Origin: Pseudomonas psychrophila
GTDB lineage: Bacteria; Pseudomonadota; Gammaproteobacteria; Pseudomonadales; Pseudomonadaceae
NCBI RefSeq assembly: GCF_001043005.1
Contig: NZ_JYKZ01000005.1
Coordinates: 1 to 64,000 of the forward strand
DNA: 64,000 nt
Reading direction: 5' to 3'
A model generated the notes under the pieces. That model was not told the origin of the DNA and searched no databases. It saw nothing but the letters and a program-made list of their open reading frames with translations. This document shows, piece after piece, positions 43,288 through 52,124 of the stretch (the stretch's first letter is position 1; every line of letters begins with the position of its first letter). Both the position numbers and the translations under genes were made by a program.

Positions 43288-44127
43288 GTGGAAAACGACC
43301 GGCTTTCATCCGCGCAATGGTTCGAACAGATGGCCAGGGTTACCGAGAACATCGGGCAGGCGGGATTCACCGCGACGTTATTCCAGGCCCTGGAATGCAT
43401 TCGGCCCATTCAGGCGACAACGTTGTACCTGTACCCCCACGGGGGCATGCCCAGTGCGTTGTTCGAGCTGGAAGGTCCCTGGTTGCCCCAAGGCAATGTG
43501 CGCCAGTACCTTTCCGGGTTCTACTTGCTGGATCCGTTCTACGGGGCTTGCATCGAAGGTGTCAGCTCCGGGTGTTACAACCTCGACGATGTTGCCCCCG
43601 ATCACTTCGAACTCGGCGAATACTTCCAGTCGTTTTACCGTCACTCACATCTGGAAGATGAGTTGAACTACATCCTGCAGTCCAGTGCCGGGCTGAGCCT
43701 GTCGGTGTCACTGGCGTTTACGCAAAAACTGGACGCAGCTACCACCCAGCAGTTCAAGCGAATAGCGCCCTGGGTTCTGGCGGTGCTAGGCAAGCATTTC
43801 GTCGGTCTGGATGCCCGTGGGGCGCGCTTCGAAAACCTGCTGGAACAGCGAATCCATTCGGCCCTGAACAACTTCGGCTCGTCGCTGCTGACCGAGCGCG
43901 AATGCCGGATTGCCCAGCTGATCTTGCGCGGCCACTCCACACGCTCTCTGGCCGAACGACTTGGGGTCACGGAAGACACCATCAAGTCCCACCGCAAGAA
44001 CATCTACAGCAAGTTGGATATCGGCACGCAATCGGAACTGTTTTCCCTGTTTATCGATTCCCTGGCAGAAGCCCAGGGGGTGCTCAGCAAAGACCCCCTT
44101 GAAAGCTACATGAGCAAGAACCGCTGA
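43288..44127 (+). CDS. LuxR-family transcriptional regulator
   Basis: A protein of about 279 residues with a C-terminal LuxR-type HTH: LLTERECRIAQLILRGHSTRSLAERLGVTEDTIKSHRKNIYSKLDI. The N-terminal 190 residues do not match the acyl-homoserine-lactone domain; they resemble a small-molecule sensor. The start is unclear: GTG 43288 has GCGAG about 8 bases upstream and begins a conserved-looking stretch, but frames from 43156 and ATG 43330 also exist. It lies 45 bp before the aminotransferase gene and is the likely activator of that operon, perhaps also of the divergent FMO operon. Confidence 0.8.
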   Translation: MENDRLSSAQWFEQMARVTENIGQAGFTATLFQALECIRPIQATTLYLYPHGGMPSALFELEGPWLPQGNVRQYLSGFYLLDPFYGACIEGVSSGCYNLDDVAPDHFELGEYFQSFYRHSHLEDELNYILQSSAGLSLSVSLAFTQKLDAATTQQFKRIAPWVLAVLGKHFVGLDARGARFENLLEQRIHSALNNFGSSLLTERECRIAQLILRGHSTRSLAERLGVTEDTIKSHRKNIYSKLDIGTQSELFSLFIDSLAEAQGVLSKDPLESYMSKNR

Positions 44128-44172
44128 GCGGTGTACTTGCCCTTGTGTGACTCCCAACAAAAAGAGAAAACC

Positions 44173-45555
44173 ATGAATTTACCATTCGAGTTGAAGCGCC
44201 AGACTGAGGATTACCAGCAGGCTGACGCGGCCCACCACATCCACGCCTTTGTGGATCAAAAAGCCCTGAATGCCGAAGGCCCGCGAGTGATGGTGCGGGG
44301 CAAGGGCCTGTATCTATGGGACAGCGAAGGCAAGCGCTACCTGGACGGTATGTCGGGGCTGTGGTGCACCCAGCTCGGCTATGGTCGCAAGGACTTGACC
44401 GCCGCTGCCGCCGCGCAGATGGACCAGCTGTCGTACTACAACATGTTCTTTCACACGACCCATCCGGCGGTGATCGAACTGTCCGAGTTGCTGTTCAGCC
44501 TGCTGCCGGGTCACTACAGTCACGTGATCTACACCAACTCCGGTTCCGAAGCCAACGAGGTGTTGATCCGTACCGTGCGCCGCTACTGGCAAGTGGTCGG
44601 CAAGCCGCAGAAAAAAATCATGATCGGCCGCTGGAATGGCTACCACGGTTCCACCCTCGCGGCTTCTGCGCTGGGCGGCATGAAGTTCATGCACGAAATG
44701 GGGGGCATGATTCCCGACGTCGCCCATATCGATGAACCGTATTGGTACGCCCAGGGTGGCGAGCTGACCCCGGCTGAGTTCGGTCGTCGCTGTGCCCTGC
44801 AACTGGAAGAAAAGATCCTCGAACTGGGCGCCGAAAACGTAGCGGGCTTTATCGCGGAACCGTTCCAGGGCGCGGGCGGGATGATTTTCCCTCCAGAAAG
44901 CTACTGGCCCGAGATTCAACGCATCTGCCGTCAGTACGATGTACTGCTCTGCGCCGATGAGGTGATTGGTGGCTTTGGTCGCACCGGCGAGTGGTTCGCT
45001 CACGAGTACTTCGGTTTTGAGCCAGACACCCTGTCGATCGCCAAGGGCCTGACCTCCGGTTACATACCGATGGGCGGCCTGGTGCTGAGCAAGCGCATTG
45101 CCGATGCGCTGGTGGAGCAGGGCGGGGTCTTCGCCCACGGCCTGACCTACTCCGGGCACCCGGTCGCGGCAGCGGTGGCGCTGGCCAACCTCAAGGCGCT
45201 GCGTGATGAAGGCATCGTACGCACGGTGAAGGAAGACACCGGGCCATACCTGCAACAGATCCTGCGCGAAGTGTTCGCCCATCACCCGATGATCGGCGAG
45301 ATCCAGGGCACGGGCTTGCTCGCGGCCTTGCAGTTCGCTGAGGACAAGAGCACGCGCAAACGCTTCGACGATGAAAACGACCTGGCCTGGCAGTGCCGCA
45401 CCTTTGGTTTTGAAGAGGGCGTCATCATTCGCTCGACATTGGGCCGCATGATCATGGCGCCCGCCCTGGTAGCAACCCGAGGCGAGCTGGACGAGCTGGT
45501 CGAGAAGACCCGCATTGCAGTAGACCGCACCGCACGGATCGCGGGAAAACTGTGA
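44173..45555 (+). CDS. Class-III aminotransferase, polyamine:pyruvate type (SpuC-like)
   Basis: A 460-residue PLP-dependent omega-aminotransferase. Features are YLDGMSGLWCTQLGYG, SGSEANEVLIRTVRRYW, the substrate/PLP contact RWNGYHGST, CADEVIGGFGRTGEWF and the Schiff-base Lys in LSIAKGLTSGYIPMGG. It resembles putrescine-pyruvate transaminases, which give 4-aminobutanal plus alanine, and beta-alanine or taurine types. The downstream permease and aldehyde dehydrogenase fit import, transamination and oxidation of a diamine or amino aldehyde. ATG 44173 follows AAAGAG. A 12-bp GC hairpin lies just behind the stop. Confidence 0.87.
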   Translation: MNLPFELKRQTEDYQQADAAHHIHAFVDQKALNAEGPRVMVRGKGLYLWDSEGKRYLDGMSGLWCTQLGYGRKDLTAAAAAQMDQLSYYNMFFHTTHPAVIELSELLFSLLPGHYSHVIYTNSGSEANEVLIRTVRRYWQVVGKPQKKIMIGRWNGYHGSTLAASALGGMKFMHEMGGMIPDVAHIDEPYWYAQGGELTPAEFGRRCALQLEEKILELGAENVAGFIAEPFQGAGGMIFPPESYWPEIQRICRQYDVLLCADEVIGGFGRTGEWFAHEYFGFEPDTLSIAKGLTSGYIPMGGLVLSKRIADALVEQGGVFAHGLTYSGHPVAAAVALANLKALRDEGIVRTVKEDTGPYLQQILREVFAHHPMIGEIQGTGLLAALQFAEDKSTRKRFDDENDLAWQCRTFGFEEGVIIRSTLGRMIMAPALVATRGELDELVEKTRIAVDRTARIAGKL

Positions 45556-45564
45556 AGTGATCAG

Positions 45565-45592
45565 CCCACCACCCCGCGTCCGGGGTGGTGGG
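45565..45592 (+). terminator. Intercistronic hairpin behind the aminotransferase gene
   Basis: CCCACCACCCCG, loop CGTC, CGGGGTGGTGGG: perfect 12-bp arms, no T-run. It probably protects the aminotransferase mRNA or lowers expression of the downstream permease rather than fully terminating. Confidence 0.75.
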
Positions 45593-45707
45593 CGACATCG
45601 TTACATCGCCCTGCGTGCCCATCACCATTTTCAACGAATGATTCACTAACGGTATCGATTTCATCGAATGCCGCGGCGCCCTGCATTCCAATTTCCAGGA
45701 GTCAGCA

Positions 45708-47087
45708 ATGAATACAATAACAAACGTGGCCGATACTCCCTCCCATCATTCCCCCACCAGCGCAACGTCGGCCCGCAGGTTTCGACAACCGCTGGGCCTT
45801 GTCGGACTGGTTCTTTTCGGCCTGGCCTACATGGTCCCGCTGGCGGTGTTTACCACCTACGGCCTGGTCACCCAGATGACCAAGGGGCACCTGCCGACCG
45901 CCTACCTGTTGACGCTCGCGGCCATGCTGCTGACCGCCTACAGCTATGGACGCATGGTTCAGGCGCACCCTTATTCAGGATCTGTCTACACCTATACGCG
46001 CAAGGCATTTGGTGCCTATTTCGGCTTTATCGCCGGCTGGACGTTATTGCTGGATTACATCTTCCTGCCGTTGCTCAGCTATTTGCTGATAGGCATCTAT
46101 ATGTCCGAGTACTTTCCCGCAGTTCCGACCGCGGTGTGGGTGCTCGGCTCCATTGCCCTGGTGACAGTACTCAACCTGGTGGGTATCGAGTCCATCACCC
46201 GGGTCAACTGGATACTGATCGTTGCCCAACTGGTTTTCATCGTGGTGTTCGTGGCGTTGTCAGTGAACACCCTGAGCGGGCGTTCCGAACCGCTTTCGCT
46301 GCTCGAACCCTTCCACCATGAAGGCTTCAGCGTGCCGTTGATCATGACGGGGGCAGCCGTGCTGTGCCTGTCATTTCTGGGTTTCGATGCGGTGTCGACC
46401 ATGGCCGAAGAAACCCCTGACCCCAAGCGTACGATCCCGCTCGCCATCATGGTGGTGTCGTTGGTCGGAGGGCTGCTGTTTCTGGTGGTTTCGTATTGTG
46501 CCCAAATGGTTTTTCCGGAATGGAACAGCTTCGCCGACCCTGATTCGGCGTCGGTGGACGTGATGCGTCGCGTCGGTGGCGAACTGCTGGTGACTGCGTT
46601 TACCGCGACCTATGTGGCGGGCTGTTTCGCCTCGGCAATGGTGTCCCAGGCCAGTGTCTCCCGCGTGCTGTTTGCAATGGGGCGGGACGGAGCATTGCCC
46701 CGTGTACTCGGCAAGCTGGTCTCGAAAAAACGGGTGCCTGCCAACGCGATCATCCTGGTCAGTCTGTTCTCGCTGATTGCCCTGTTCATCACCCTGGATA
46801 CCGTCGCCAACATGATCAGCTTTGGCGCGCTGTTCGCGTTCTCGGCGGTGAATCTGGCAGTGATCAAGCATTACCTGATTGATCAGAAGCTGCGCGGACG
46901 CCGCAACTACCTGATGTACGCCGTGCTGCCGGGGCTGGGGTTCCTCAGCACCCTCTGGTTGTGGACGAGCCTTTCGAGCATGTCGTTCCTCATTGGTCTG
47001 TGCTGGATGGGCCTGGGGCTCCTGTGTCTGCTGGGCGTCACCCGGGGGTTCCGGGTGGGCATGCCGGATTTGAAAATCGCGGAATAA
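45708..47087 (+). CDS. APC-family amino acid/polyamine permease (PuuP-like)
   Basis: A 459-residue membrane protein with about 12 hydrophobic segments. The N-terminal RQPLGLVGLVLFGLAYMVPLAVFTTYG and the later CLSFLGFDAVSTMAEETPDPKRTIPLAI are hallmark APC segments (the conserved GFD..T..EE..P.R). It should import an amino acid or polyamine by proton symport. ATG 45708 follows CAGGAG. The spacing to the aldehyde dehydrogenase gene is 30 bp. Within this operon it most likely takes up the aminotransferase substrate. Confidence 0.89.
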   Translation: MNTITNVADTPSHHSPTSATSARRFRQPLGLVGLVLFGLAYMVPLAVFTTYGLVTQMTKGHLPTAYLLTLAAMLLTAYSYGRMVQAHPYSGSVYTYTRKAFGAYFGFIAGWTLLLDYIFLPLLSYLLIGIYMSEYFPAVPTAVWVLGSIALVTVLNLVGIESITRVNWILIVAQLVFIVVFVALSVNTLSGRSEPLSLLEPFHHEGFSVPLIMTGAAVLCLSFLGFDAVSTMAEETPDPKRTIPLAIMVVSLVGGLLFLVVSYCAQMVFPEWNSFADPDSASVDVMRRVGGELLVTAFTATYVAGCFASAMVSQASVSRVLFAMGRDGALPRVLGKLVSKKRVPANAIILVSLFSLIALFITLDTVANMISFGALFAFSAVNLAVIKHYLIDQKLRGRRNYLMYAVLPGLGFLSTLWLWTSLSSMSFLIGLCWMGLGLLCLLGVTRGFRVGMPDLKIAE

Positions 47088-47117
47088 CTACAAAAAAATC
47101 CACTTGGGAGTACTGAC

Positions 47118-48608
47118 ATGTTCAACCTTGACTACTGGCAGCAGCGTGTTGCCCGCCAAACCTTCATTGACACCGCCCTGATCGACGGCCAGCCAGTGAG
47201 CTCGATGTCCGGGGCGACCTTCGATGCCATCAACCCGGCGACCAATCAATTGCTGGCCCGTGTCGCCGCGTGCGGCGAACAAGAGGTCAACCTGGCAGTG
47301 CGCTCAGCACGGCGCGCCTTCAACACAGGCCCTTGGCGGCGCATGGCTCCTGGGGAGCGCAAGAAAATCCTGATCAAGTTGTCCGAACTGCTGATGGCCC
47401 ACCGCGAAGAGCTGGCGCTGCTGGATTCGCTGAACATGGGCAAGCCGGTGATGGATGCCTACAACGTGGATGTGCCCGGCGCCGCACACGTTTTTGCCTG
47501 GTACGGCGAAGCCCTCGACAAGGTCTATGATCAGGTCGCACCTACGGCTCATAACGCACTGGCCACCATCACCCGGGAAGCGCTGGGGGTTGTTGCCGCG
47601 GTGGTGCCGTGGAACTTTCCGCTGGACATGGCCGCCTGGAAACTGGCCCCCGCATTGGCTTCCGGTAACAGCGTGGTGCTGAAACCGGCGGAGCAATCGC
47701 CATTTTCTGCGTTGCGCCTGGCCCAGCTCGCCTTGGAGGCCGGTATCCCGGAAGGTGTGCTGAACGTGGTGCCTGGCCTGGGCGAGAGCGCCGGCAAGGC
47801 CCTCGGCTTGCATCCCGACGTTGATTGCCTGGTGTTCACCGGTTCCACCCAGGTTGGCAAGTACTTCATGCAGTACGCCGCGCAGTCCAACCTCAAGCAG
47901 GTCTGGCTGGAGTGCGGTGGCAAGAGCCCGAACCTGGTGTTCGAAGACTGCCAGGATCTGGACCTGGCTGCGGAAAAAGCCGCCTTCGGCATTTTCTTCA
48001 ATCAGGGTGAAGTGTGCTCGGCCAACTCCCGGCTCTACGTGCAGCGCTCCATCCACGACGAATTCGTCGAGCGCCTGATCAGCAAGTCCCGCGCCTGGTT
48101 GCCCGGTGATCCCCTGAACCCGGGAAGCGCTTCGGGCGCCATCGTCGACAGCGAGCAAACAGCCCGCATCATGAAAGCCATCGGCCAGGCCACTGCGAGT
48201 GGTGCCACGCTGTTGAGCGGTGGTGAACAGCTGACCATCAATGGCTCTTCAAACTTTATCCAGCCGACGATATTCGCCAACGTGAACAGCGCCATGAGCA
48301 TTTCCCGTGAAGAGGTGTTTGGTCCCGTCCTGGCCGTCAGCGCCTTTGATACTGAAGAGGAGGCCGTGGCGCAAGCCAACGACAGCATTTACGGCCTGGC
48401 GGCTTCGGTGTGGAGCGATGACCTGAATCGTGCCCACCGTGTGGCTCGTGCCCTGAATGCCGGAACGGTGTCGGTCAATACCGTCGACGCTCTGGATGTC
48501 ACGGTTCCCTTTGGCGGAGGCAAGCAGTCCGGTTTCGGGCGCGATCTGTCGCTGCACTCGTTTGACAAGTACACGCAGCTGAAAACCACCTGGTTTCAGT
48601 TGCGTTAA
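47118..48608 (+). CDS. Aldehyde dehydrogenase (PuuC-like)
   Basis: A 496-residue NAD(P)-dependent aldehyde dehydrogenase. The general-base Glu is in WLECGGKSPNLV, the catalytic Cys in FFNQGEVCSANSRLYV, the Rossmann segment in FTGSTQVGKYF and the Asn in PWNFPLDMAAWKLAPAL. It resembles gamma-glutamyl-gamma-aminobutyraldehyde and other aminoaldehyde dehydrogenases. In the operon it would oxidise the aldehyde left by the upstream transaminase, for example 4-aminobutanal to GABA. ATG 47118 has TTGGGAG upstream. The operon stops here; a repeat block follows. Confidence 0.9.
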   Translation: MFNLDYWQQRVARQTFIDTALIDGQPVSSMSGATFDAINPATNQLLARVAACGEQEVNLAVRSARRAFNTGPWRRMAPGERKKILIKLSELLMAHREELALLDSLNMGKPVMDAYNVDVPGAAHVFAWYGEALDKVYDQVAPTAHNALATITREALGVVAAVVPWNFPLDMAAWKLAPALASGNSVVLKPAEQSPFSALRLAQLALEAGIPEGVLNVVPGLGESAGKALGLHPDVDCLVFTGSTQVGKYFMQYAAQSNLKQVWLECGGKSPNLVFEDCQDLDLAAEKAAFGIFFNQGEVCSANSRLYVQRSIHDEFVERLISKSRAWLPGDPLNPGSASGAIVDSEQTARIMKAIGQATASGATLLSGGEQLTINGSSNFIQPTIFANVNSAMSISREEVFGPVLAVSAFDTEEEAVAQANDSIYGLAASVWSDDLNRAHRVARALNAGTVSVNTVDALDVTVPFGGGKQSGFGRDLSLHSFDKYTQLKTTWFQLR

Positions 48609-48689
48609 GCCGGGGTGGGATGTTGTACACACTTTGTAGATACTCTGTTGCCAGCCGACCTGTTCAGAGCAATGTGCTTCGCTAAACAG

Positions 48690-48958
48690 GTCGGCCTGTA
48701 GGCCGCCTCGGCGGGCAGTTGATCTTGTTTTTGCACTGGTTTTTGATCTGCCTGCCCTTCGGGAGGCCGAGAGGAGACTCTGCGTAGTGGGTCGACCGGT
48801 ATGGATGCCGGGAGAGCCGTGTTGGGCCATGGATGGCCCGTCACGGCGTGCCCACGGAGAAGGGCCGGAGCGAGGGCCGTACGCCAGGGCAAGCCTTTTT
48901 GGTTCCTTTTGTGGCTGTTTGACAAAAGTGCCTCGCCGTAAGGGCGAAACCATCATTT
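48690..48958. repeat. Inverted copy of repeat unit A
   Basis: Reverse complement of 1-285 / 701-960, including TTGATCTTGTTTTTGCACTGG and CATGGATGGCCCGTCACGGC. It is slightly shortened around 48865 and 48905. It follows the aldehyde dehydrogenase gene after about 80 bp and carries no supported gene. Confidence 0.85.
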
Positions 48959-48959
48959 C

Positions 48960-49460
48960 AGTTAACCGCGAATGCCGGATATGTACCCCGTGTGCCCGTT
49001 GTTTTGCGATGCGCCCGCAGCGATGCCGAGTACATATCCATTCGATTTGTCACGACTTTCTACGGGTTCCGCCCTTACGGCGGGTCACTTTTTCCAGACG
49101 CCGAAAAAGTAACCAAAAAGGCTTGCCCTACCATACGGCCGCCTCGCTCAGGCTCGGTGGTTCCCTCACTCCGGCACTGTCATGGGGGCACGCCGCGACG
49201 GGCCATCCATGGCCCATCGCGGCTGGCGCGGCGTCCAGCCGCGCCACCCCCATAACAGCACCTGCGTTCGGCCTTCTGTGATGGGCATTCGCGTCGTCTG
49301 GACATTCGTGTGGCTCCAGCAAAAGCAAAAGCAAAAATGCATTGCAGTTGCCACAGAACCTTGCGCAAAACGTTTTAGCGCCTACATACAAACCGCTGAG
49401 GAGCGCAGCGAGGCTGCGATGGGCTGCGCAGCAGCCCCTATCCGGCACTCGCGGATAACT
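48960..49460. mobile_element. MITE-like element with 22-bp terminal inverted repeats (inverted copy of repeat unit B)
   Basis: Left end AGTTAACCGCGAATGCCGG.. (48960-48981) and right end ..CCGGCACTCGCGGATAACT (49439-49460) are inverted with 20 of 22 matches. The 500 bp between them are the reverse complement of unit B at 256-701 plus a different right part. No transposase frame is present, so it can only be a non-autonomous element. The right end reaches into the 3' end of the D,D-carboxypeptidase gene. Confidence 0.65.
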
Positions 49461-50649
49461 GGAGGGCAGGTCTTGCCTTCTCATCGCTTAACCAGCCCAT
49501 GATGACCAATCGCACAGCGTCCGACCAACGTGTCCACCACCCACCTGCTGGGACGTCTTCCAGTGCGACCAAAGGCCGTGTAACCAGCTTTTGATCGCCA
49601 TCGTAAATATCGAGAGTGCCGACGACTGTCCCCTTGGCAACCGGGGCAATCAAGGGGCTATTGATGTGAAGCGAACTTTGCGGTTTGCGAATGGCTTTCT
49701 TCGCCATGGTCAGTGTCAAGTCGTCCAGAATCCCTACCGCAAGCGCTCGTTTTTCACCCTTCCAAAGTATCGGTGTGGCCAGTGTACTTGCACCTGTGTG
49801 GAGTGTTTGGTTCTTATAAAAACGGTAGCCGTAGGTCAATAATTTTTGCGTGTCAGAAGCGCGACTGGAGGTGGAGGTTGATCCAAAGACGGCGGTGATC
49901 AATCGCCTTCCATCCCTGACAGCCGACGTCACCATGCAATAGCCGGCGGCCTGGGTATGGCCGGTTTTAAGGCCATCTACGGTGCTGTCGCGCCACAGGA
50001 GCAGGTTACGGTTGGCTTGGCGAATGTTGTTCCAGGTGAAATGCTTTTTGGCATAGAGCGGATAGAAGGCCGATTCATCGCGGATGATGGCATTGGCCAG
50101 TACGGCCATGTCACGGGCAGAAGAGTAATGCGAAGGATCAGGCAACCCCGTGGGGTTCATAAAGTGGGTGTCGTTCAGCCCCAGGCTCTGGGCAGTGCGG
50201 TTCATCAGATCGGCATAGATTTCGCTGCTGCCTGCAACATGCTCGGCCAGGGCGACGCTTGCATCATTGCCTGAGTCGATGACGATACCGTGTAACAGGT
50301 CATTGACAGTCACTTGGCTACCGGGATCCAGGAACATTCTCGAACCTTCGGTGCGCCAGGCGTTCTCGCTCACGGTTACGGGTTCGTCCAGTTTCAATCG
50401 CCCCGCCTGAATGTTGCGGGTGGCCACGTAGACCGTCATCAACTTGGTCAGGCTGGCAGGGGGTAAATGCTCGTTCGAATCATGCTCGACGATAATATCG
50501 CCGGTCGTGGCGTCCATCAGCACCCAAGCCTTGGCAGACAGTCGGGGAGCGGAGGGGATCATGGCTCCAAGCGATAGAGGGGCCGCCCACGTGTTGGCGC
50601 AGTCAAGGCAAAGAACGATCAGGCTGATCCGTAATAACAGGCATTTCAC
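49438..50649 (-). CDS. D-alanyl-D-alanine carboxypeptidase (PBP5/6, S11 family)
   Basis: A 403-residue periplasmic enzyme that trims the last D-Ala from peptidoglycan stem peptides. It has a signal peptide (LLLRISLIVLCLDCANTWAA) and the penicillin-binding motifs SxxK in PPASLTKLMT, SxN in VIDSGNDAS, and KTG in VDGLKTGHTQAAG. A PBP5-like C-terminal domain follows, and near the end an amphipathic anchor-like helix (GGWWTRWSDAVRLVIMGWL). The last residues, QLSASAG and the stop codon, are written by the terminal repeat of the adjacent MITE-like element, so the native C-terminus may have been replaced. ATG 50649 begins a typical leader. It is separate from the two-component genes by 104 bp. Confidence 0.9.
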   Translation of the reverse strand: MKCLLLRISLIVLCLDCANTWAAPLSLGAMIPSAPRLSAKAWVLMDATTGDIIVEHDSNEHLPPASLTKLMTVYVATRNIQAGRLKLDEPVTVSENAWRTEGSRMFLDPGSQVTVNDLLHGIVIDSGNDASVALAEHVAGSSEIYADLMNRTAQSLGLNDTHFMNPTGLPDPSHYSSARDMAVLANAIIRDESAFYPLYAKKHFTWNNIRQANRNLLLWRDSTVDGLKTGHTQAAGYCMVTSAVRDGRRLITAVFGSTSTSSRASDTQKLLTYGYRFYKNQTLHTGASTLATPILWKGEKRALAVGILDDLTLTMAKKAIRKPQSSLHINSPLIAPVAKGTVVGTLDIYDGDQKLVTRPLVALEDVPAGGWWTRWSDAVRLVIMGWLSDEKARPALQLSASAG

Positions 50650-50753
50650 AAGCAGCAGATCCGGTTTGGCAAAGGGTTTGCCAAACTAGGTCATGGGTCA
50701 AACGGCTTCAAATTAAGCAAGGTTAATAAAAATTTAACAGGGCATCGAATGGG

Positions 50754-52124
50754 CTACACCCGTGAGCATTTAATCGTGACGTGAGTTCCCCCTGAGTCAG
50801 CAGTCAATACTTTCAGGTTGAAGGCGTGCATGCGAATAATCGCCGCCACCAGCGAAAGCCCCAGCCCGTGGCCCGGTTGCTGGCGAGTGGCATTGCCGCG
50901 ATAGAGTCGTCGCAACACACTTTCGCGCTCCGCTTCGGGGATGCCCGGGCCATTGTCGATGACTTCGATGTGATGTACGCCTTCAGCAACCTTGGCGCAC
51001 AGGCGAATATGCCCGCCTGGCGGGGTGAACTTGATCGCGTTATCAAGCAGGTTGACCAACGCTTCGAACATCAGTGCCTGATCACCTTGCAAGGCTGGCA
51101 AGTCAGGCTCCAGCTCCAGGGTGAGCAGTTGGTGTTTTTCCTGAGCCATGGGCTCATAGAAGTCATGGGCCTGCTGGAGCAGCGCAGCGGGCTGAAAAGG
51201 GGAAAATGCCAAGCGTCGACGGCTGTCTTCCAGCTCGGAGATTCGCAACAGTCCTTGAAAGCGCAGCATGATGGCCTCGCTTTCCTCCATTGCCAGACTC
51301 AGGCTCAGTGCGTGGGCTTCTTCCATGGGCAGTTGTTGTAACTGGTAGAGCCGTGCTCGCAAACGGGTCAACGGCGTGCGCAGGTCATGAGCGATGCCAT
51401 CACACACGCTTTTGACCTCATGCATTAACTGTTCGATGTGCTCAAGCATGGTATTGACGGCATGTGCGAGCATGTCCAGTTCGTCACGTCGGGGCGACAG
51501 TGGCAAGCGCTCGCGCAGATTGCCCGACACGATGCTTTCTGTGCTGCGTTGCAAGCGTTCGACACGCTGCAAGGGGCGACGGCGCAGAAGCTGCCAGCCG
51601 ATCAATCCGGGAATCAGCGTGAGTGACAACCCCCAGAAAAGCGCCTGGCCAATGATCCCCCCCACTGCAGAAATGGAGCCTCCATCACGGGCCAGAATCA
51701 GGATTCGGCCGTCACTGCGATGCTGCAACAACGCGTGACTGCTGCGTGTTTCGCCTTGGGAACCGGCCATGCGCAGACCGTGTTTCAGATAGTGGACACG
51801 ACCATCATCCGGCAGGTTGGAGCGCAATTTCAGAAGATCGCCGGTCACGTATTGGCCATTGGCTTCGAACAGGCCGTACGCGTCGATACCGGCAATGGAA
51901 TAAACTTCGCTGCCCTGCAGTTCATCGAACAGTTTGGCGTCATCGATTTTTTGATAGTAATGGGCCCGTTGCATCAGCGTGCGTTCGGCCACAGTCCCCA
52001 GGTAGCCAGAAATTTCGACGTACAGCACACCCGTCAGTACCGCCCCCCAGACCACGAAAAAAATCGCGTAGATACCAATCAGTCGACTGTTGCTTGAACG
52101 CCAGCGGTCAGTTTTGAGTGGCAA
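50754..52124 (-). CDS. Sensor histidine kinase of a two-component system
   Basis: A 456-residue membrane kinase. TM1 is at about residues 14-38 (LIGIYAIFFVVWGAVLTGVLYV), followed by a periplasmic sensor of about 120 residues. TM2 is at about 155-175 (IIGQALFWGLSLTLIPGLIG), then HAMP, then a HisKA domain with the phospho-His in CDGIAHDLRTPLTRLRARL. The HATPase domain has N (NLLDNAIKF), G1 (DNGPGIPEAE) and G2 (GHGLGLSLVAAI) boxes. The start overlaps the end of the response-regulator gene by 17 bp. The stimulus is unknown; the sensor domain did not match a family I recognise. Confidence 0.9.
   Translation of the reverse strand: MPLKTDRWRSSNSRLIGIYAIFFVVWGAVLTGVLYVEISGYLGTVAERTLMQRAHYYQKIDDAKLFDELQGSEVYSIAGIDAYGLFEANGQYVTGDLLKLRSNLPDDGRVHYLKHGLRMAGSQGETRSSHALLQHRSDGRILILARDGGSISAVGGIIGQALFWGLSLTLIPGLIGWQLLRRRPLQRVERLQRSTESIVSGNLRERLPLSPRRDELDMLAHAVNTMLEHIEQLMHEVKSVCDGIAHDLRTPLTRLRARLYQLQQLPMEEAHALSLSLAMEESEAIMLRFQGLLRISELEDSRRRLAFSPFQPAALLQQAHDFYEPMAQEKHQLLTLELEPDLPALQGDQALMFEALVNLLDNAIKFTPPGGHIRLCAKVAEGVHHIEVIDNGPGIPEAERESVLRRLYRGNATRQQPGHGLGLSLVAAIIRMHAFNLKVLTADSGGTHVTIKCSRV

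Noticed and set aside
48787..49502. Frames of up to 164 residues in the inverted repeat block
   Set aside because: Same repeat DNA as at the window start; the best frames are reverse-complement versions of the rejected ones and have no start signals.
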